Part shown: one piece after another, positions 13,548-15,628 of the stretch
How positions within the stretch are numbered: position 1 is the stretch's first letter
How the letters are laid out: each line of letters begins with the position of its first letter
From: an uncultured Microbacteriaceae bacterium
Lineage (GTDB): Bacteria > Actinomycetota > Actinomycetes > Actinomycetales > Microbacteriaceae
Direction of reading: 5' to 3'
DNA length: 15,628 nucleotides
Assembly: GCA_903907615.1 (NCBI GenBank)
Contig: CAIVOR010000003.1
Span: 1 to 15,628 of the forward strand
The notes under the pieces: model-generated
What the model was told of the DNA's origin: nothing
The model's input: only the letters and a program-made list of their open reading frames with translations
Databases searched by the model: none
Position numbers and translations under genes: made by a program

Positions 13548-14908
13548 GTCAGGCTTTCCTTTCGGGCTTCCCACACGGGGCCAAACCACGACGTGGGGAT
13601 ACCGCCGGCAATGAAGTCGGGGTGGGCCAGCACGTAAGCGTGCATGGGCAAGGTCGTCTTGAGACCGTCGATGGTGACGTTGCGCACGGCAGCCGTGGCG
13701 GCAGCGACGGCAGCGTCACGGTTGTGAGCGCGCACAATGAGCTTGGCCATCAGGCTGTCGTAGAACGGGGGAAAACGGTAACCCTCTTCGATCTGCGTAT
13801 CGATGCGAATCCCGGGACCCTTCGGCCACACCAGGCGCGTGATGTCACCCGAGTTGGGCTGGAAGTCGGCGTTGGGGTCTTCGGCGTTGATGCGCATCTC
13901 GATGACGGCCGCCGGCGGCACGGGCCCAACATCGGGTAGCTGCGGGTCGCGTCCCAGGGCGAGCAGCAATTGCGCGGCCACGAGGTCGACGCCAAAGGCC
14001 TCCTCGGTGACCGGGTGTTCCACCTGGATGCGTGCGTTCACCTCCAGGAAAATCACGTCTTCGGATTCGGTGTCGACGAGAAACTCCACGGTGCCGGCTC
14101 CGCGATAGCGCAACACCTTGACGAGTGCGCGCGACGAGTCGTGCAGGAGCTGCCGACGCTTCTCGCTGAGGCCGGGGGCAGGGCACTCTTCGATGAGCTT
14201 CTGATGACGACGCTGCACCGAGCAGTCGCGGTCGCCAAAGATCCACGCGTTGCCTTCGCCGTCGCCAAAGACCTGCACCTCAACGTGGCGGGCGCGGCCG
14301 TAGTAGCGCTCGAGGTAGAGGGCGCCGTTGCCGAACGCGGCCACGGCTTCGGCCGCAGCCTGAGGTGCCAGCTCCACCAGCTCCTCGGGGTTGGTGACGA
14401 GGCGGATGCCGCGACCACCGCCACCATGGATGGCCTTGATCAGCAGGGGGTAGCCAATCTGTTCGCCCAGCGCCACGACGTTGGTGGGGTCGTCAATCTC
14501 GACGCCCGCACCCACGGGTACGCCGGCATCGATGGCCACCTGACGCGCGCTTCCCTTGTCGCCCACGGCACGCAGCGTTTCGGGTCGGGGTCCCACCCAC
14601 GCAATCCCCTCTTCTTCGAGCAGTTCGCACAGGGCGGGCTGCTCGCTGAGGAATCCGTAACCGGGGTGCACGGCCGCGGCACCGGCCATGACGGCTGCCT
14701 GCGCTACCTGCTCGGGCTTGAGGTACGACTGGTTGGCCGGAGACGCGCCAATCACAATCACGCGATCGGCCGCGCGAGCAGCCGGTGAATCCTTGTCGGC
14801 CACACTGGCGGCGAGCACGGGCGATGCGCCAATGCGGCGCGCGGCCGCAATGATGCGCATGGCAATCTCGCCGCGATTGGCGACGAGGATGACAGGAACG
14901 TCAGACAC
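13544..14908 (-). CDS. accC: Biotin carboxylase subunit (ATP-grasp)
   Basis: This subunit carboxylates biotin on the carrier protein using ATP and bicarbonate. At 454 aa it has the length of stand-alone AccC (~450). Motifs in order: VANRGEIAMRI (9-19), VHPGYGFLSE (79-88), the ATP-binding lysine K157 and glycine loop GGGGRG (161-166), FGDRDCSVQRRHQKLIEECPAP, and the active site LEVNARIQVEHPVTE with E288, N290 and R292, the same numbers as in the E. coli enzyme. RINAEDPNADFQPNSG marks the C-terminal domain. It is intact. The GTG start at 14908 is two bases after the carrier-protein stop. The stop overlaps the carboxyltransferase start (ATGA). The symbol accC denotes the family; the partner here is not acetyl-CoA carboxyltransferase but a 5S-like protein, so the holoenzyme is not ACC. 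Confidence 0.95.
   Translation of the reverse strand: MSDVPVILVANRGEIAMRIIAAARRIGASPVLAASVADKDSPAARAADRVIVIGASPANQSYLKPEQVAQAAVMAGAAAVHPGYGFLSEQPALCELLEEEGIAWVGPRPETLRAVGDKGSARQVAIDAGVPVGAGVEIDDPTNVVALGEQIGYPLLIKAIHGGGGRGIRLVTNPEELVELAPQAAAEAVAAFGNGALYLERYYGRARHVEVQVFGDGEGNAWIFGDRDCSVQRRHQKLIEECPAPGLSEKRRQLLHDSSRALVKVLRYRGAGTVEFLVDTESEDVIFLEVNARIQVEHPVTEEAFGVDLVAAQLLLALGRDPQLPDVGPVPPAAVIEMRINAEDPNADFQPNSGDITRLVWPKGPGIRIDTQIEEGYRFPPFYDSLMAKLIVRAHNRDAAVAAATAAVRNVTIDGLKTTLPMHAYVLAHPDFIAGGIPTSWFGPVWEARKESLT
13554..13560 (-). promoter_or_regulatory. Ribosome binding site for the carboxyltransferase
   Basis: AGGAAAG on the minus strand, six bases before ATG 13547 and inside the end of the biotin carboxylase gene. 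It decides the start and supports coupled translation. Confidence 0.7.
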
Positions 14909-14910
14909 GA

Positions 14911-15438
14911 CTACGCGCTGGTGTTGATGGTCGCGAGTGGCTGGCCAAACTCAACCGCGTCGGCGTCCGACACGAGGAAGTCGGTGATGACACCCGCCTT
15001 GCCGGCAACAATCGGGTTCATGAGCTTCATGATCTCGATGATGCCGATGGTGGTGTCTGCCTCCACGCGCTGACCCGGCTCCACAAACGGCGCGGCACCC
15101 GGTGACGGGCGGCGGTAGAACACGCCGATCATGGGAGCGTCGATGGTGTCGCCCAGCGCCGTTGCTGGTTGAGTAGCCGACGAAGTCGGCGTATCGAAAC
15201 CAGTCTCGATACGTGGCTGCGCCCCTACTCGACCAGCGGTGGCCGGCGTATCGAAACCGGTCTCGATAAGGGGCTGCGCCCCTACTCGACCAGCGGATTC
15301 AGGCGTATCAAAACCAACATCATTCTTGGATAGGCGAATGGAAACATCGCCCACCTGCACGCTCGCCGACTCGTAGTCGCTCTCATTGAGTTGCGCAATG
15401 AGGTCGAGAACGTCTTGCCAGCTGGGCTGTTCGCCCAC
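14911..15438 (-). CDS. accB: Biotin carboxyl carrier protein with repeat-built linker
   Basis: This 175-aa BCCP shuttles carboxybiotin between the biotin carboxylase and the carboxyltransferase. The N-terminal part (WQDVLDLIAQLNESDYESASVQVGD ..., residues 6-37) is typical of AccB. The C-terminal biotinyl domain starts at APMIGVFYRRPSPGA (101-115), carries EIMKLMNP with the biotinylated K138 and ends FGQPLATINTSA. Between them, residues 42-93 form a linker in which GFDTP occurs three times and a 19-residue unit AGRVGAQPxIETGFDTPxx is tandemly repeated. This DNA is a palindromic repeat cluster. Linkers in this family are usually Ala/Pro-rich and variable, so function is probably kept. The GTG start at 15438 is two bases after the upstream stop; the ribosome site is weak. 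Confidence 0.93.
   Translation of the reverse strand: MGEQPSWQDVLDLIAQLNESDYESASVQVGDVSIRLSKNDVGFDTPESAGRVGAQPLIETGFDTPATAGRVGAQPRIETGFDTPTSSATQPATALGDTIDAPMIGVFYRRPSPGAAPFVEPGQRVEADTTIGIIEIMKLMNPIVAGKAGVITDFLVSDADAVEFGQPLATINTSA
15164..15315 (-). repeat. Palindromic repeat cluster C, inside the BCCP linker
   Basis: On the + strand GCTGGTTGAGTAG ... CGTATCGAAACC (15164-15201), with a perfect inner stem GCCGAC-gaa-GTCGGC (15176-15190), is followed head-to-head by TCTCGATACG ... CTACTCGACCAGC (to 15237). Then come another half unit, an inverted unit with inner stem GGGGC-tgc-GCCCC, and a decayed left half (15295-15315). The flanks match the copies at 787-822 and 5344-5404. Confidence 0.85.
15181..15294 (-). 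repeat. Two tandem 57-bp direct repeats in accB
   Basis: 15181-15237 and 15238-15294 are identical at 50 of 57 positions. Each encodes 19 in-frame residues of the BCCP linker. The period is a multiple of three, so copy number could vary without a frameshift. Confidence 0.9.
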
Positions 15439-15440
15439 GA

Positions 15441-15628
15441 TTACGCGTCTTCCAGGATGGTGACCTTGCCTGTGTCGCCGTCGACGCGAATGAGCATTCC
15501 CGTCTTGATGGTGGTGGTACCAAAGCCGGTGCCCACCACGGCGGGCAGCCCGTACTCACGCGAGACGATGGCAGCGTGGCACATGATTCCACCGATGTCC
15601 GAGACCGCGGCCTTGATGCGACTGAACA
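15441..15628 (-). CDS. PEP-utilising enzyme, mobile (phospho-His) domain, C-terminal fragment
   Basis: Only the last 61 codons are in the window; the start lies beyond the right edge. The sequence DIGGIMCHAAIVSREYGLPAVVGTG is the swivelling phosphohistidine domain of PEP synthase, pyruvate phosphate dikinase and related phosphotransferases. Its catalytic histidine is in CHAAIVSRE (residue 17 of the visible part). IKTGMLIRVDGDTGKVTILEDA is the usual end of that domain. These enzymes move a phosphoryl group from ATP or PEP through the histidine to a substrate such as pyruvate, phenol or rifampicin. Which type this is needs the missing part. It is the first visible gene of the carboxylase operon, with its TAA two bases before the carrier protein GTG. 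Confidence 0.85.
   Translation of the reverse strand, partial: FSRIKAAVSDIGGIMCHAAIVSREYGLPAVVGTGFGTTTIKTGMLIRVDGDTGKVTILEDA

Noticed and set aside
13548..13589. GTG at 13589 as start of the carboxyltransferase
   Set aside because: It would add 14 unconserved residues and overlap accC by 46 bases. The ATG at 13547 has a good ribosome site and an ATGA overlap.
13970..14788. Antisense open frame opposite the biotin carboxylase gene (272 codons)
   Set aside because: It mirrors the accC codon pattern and has no family motifs.
15164..15315. Repeat cluster as a CRISPR array
   Set aside because: The units are head-to-head palindromes and two adjoining direct repeats without unique spacers, and they lie in frame inside a coding gene.

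Overview
The window looks like chromosomal DNA of a high-GC actinomycete. Microbacteriaceae or a close relative is most likely. This rests on the order mnmA, ligA, a DHFR-like gene, gatC, gatA, gatB, on the GTG starts, and on a dispersed palindromic repeat (GGTTTCGATACG ... CTACTCAACCAGC) of a kind I associate with that family. The taxonomic call is inference; no marker RNA is present.

Left part (1-6917, all + strand): translation and repair housekeeping genes. The 3' part of mnmA (tRNA 2-thiouridylase) is followed by ligA (NAD-dependent DNA ligase), a small RibD-C/DHFR-like reductase, and gatC-gatA-gatB, the amidotransferase that makes Gln-tRNAGln and/or Asn-tRNAAsn. The gat genes overlap by one base at each junction.

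Middle (6918-10211, + strand): accessory genes. A 57-residue two-helix membrane protein sits between its own promoter-like site and a strong intrinsic terminator. It is followed by a compact acyl-adenylating enzyme of unknown substrate, a glycine-rich secreted protein with an LPDTG wall-sorting signal, and a short methyltransferase-like protein.

Right part (10230-15628, all - strand): a tightly packed operon, read right to left. It holds the C-terminal mobile (phospho-His) domain of a PEP-utilising enzyme (cut by the window edge), a biotin carrier protein, a biotin carboxylase, a carboxyltransferase of the pyruvate carboxylase/transcarboxylase-5S type, a HAD phosphatase and a short-chain dehydrogenase. 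Junctions are 2-nt gaps or an ATGA overlap, so the first five genes are probably translationally coupled. The carboxyltransferase keeps its metal ligands but has lost two residues that normally handle pyruvate. With the phosphotransfer, phosphatase and dehydrogenase genes this suggests a biotin-dependent carboxylation pathway acting on something other than pyruvate. I cannot name the substrate. This is the best candidate here for an undescribed system.

Two further points stand out. The carboxyltransferase frame is broken by one in-frame TAG codon while both halves remain well conserved. The palindromic repeat has also entered or abutted three genes: it supplies the stop codon of mnmA, a C-terminal tail on GatA, and a tandemly duplicated 19-residue linker in the biotin carrier protein.
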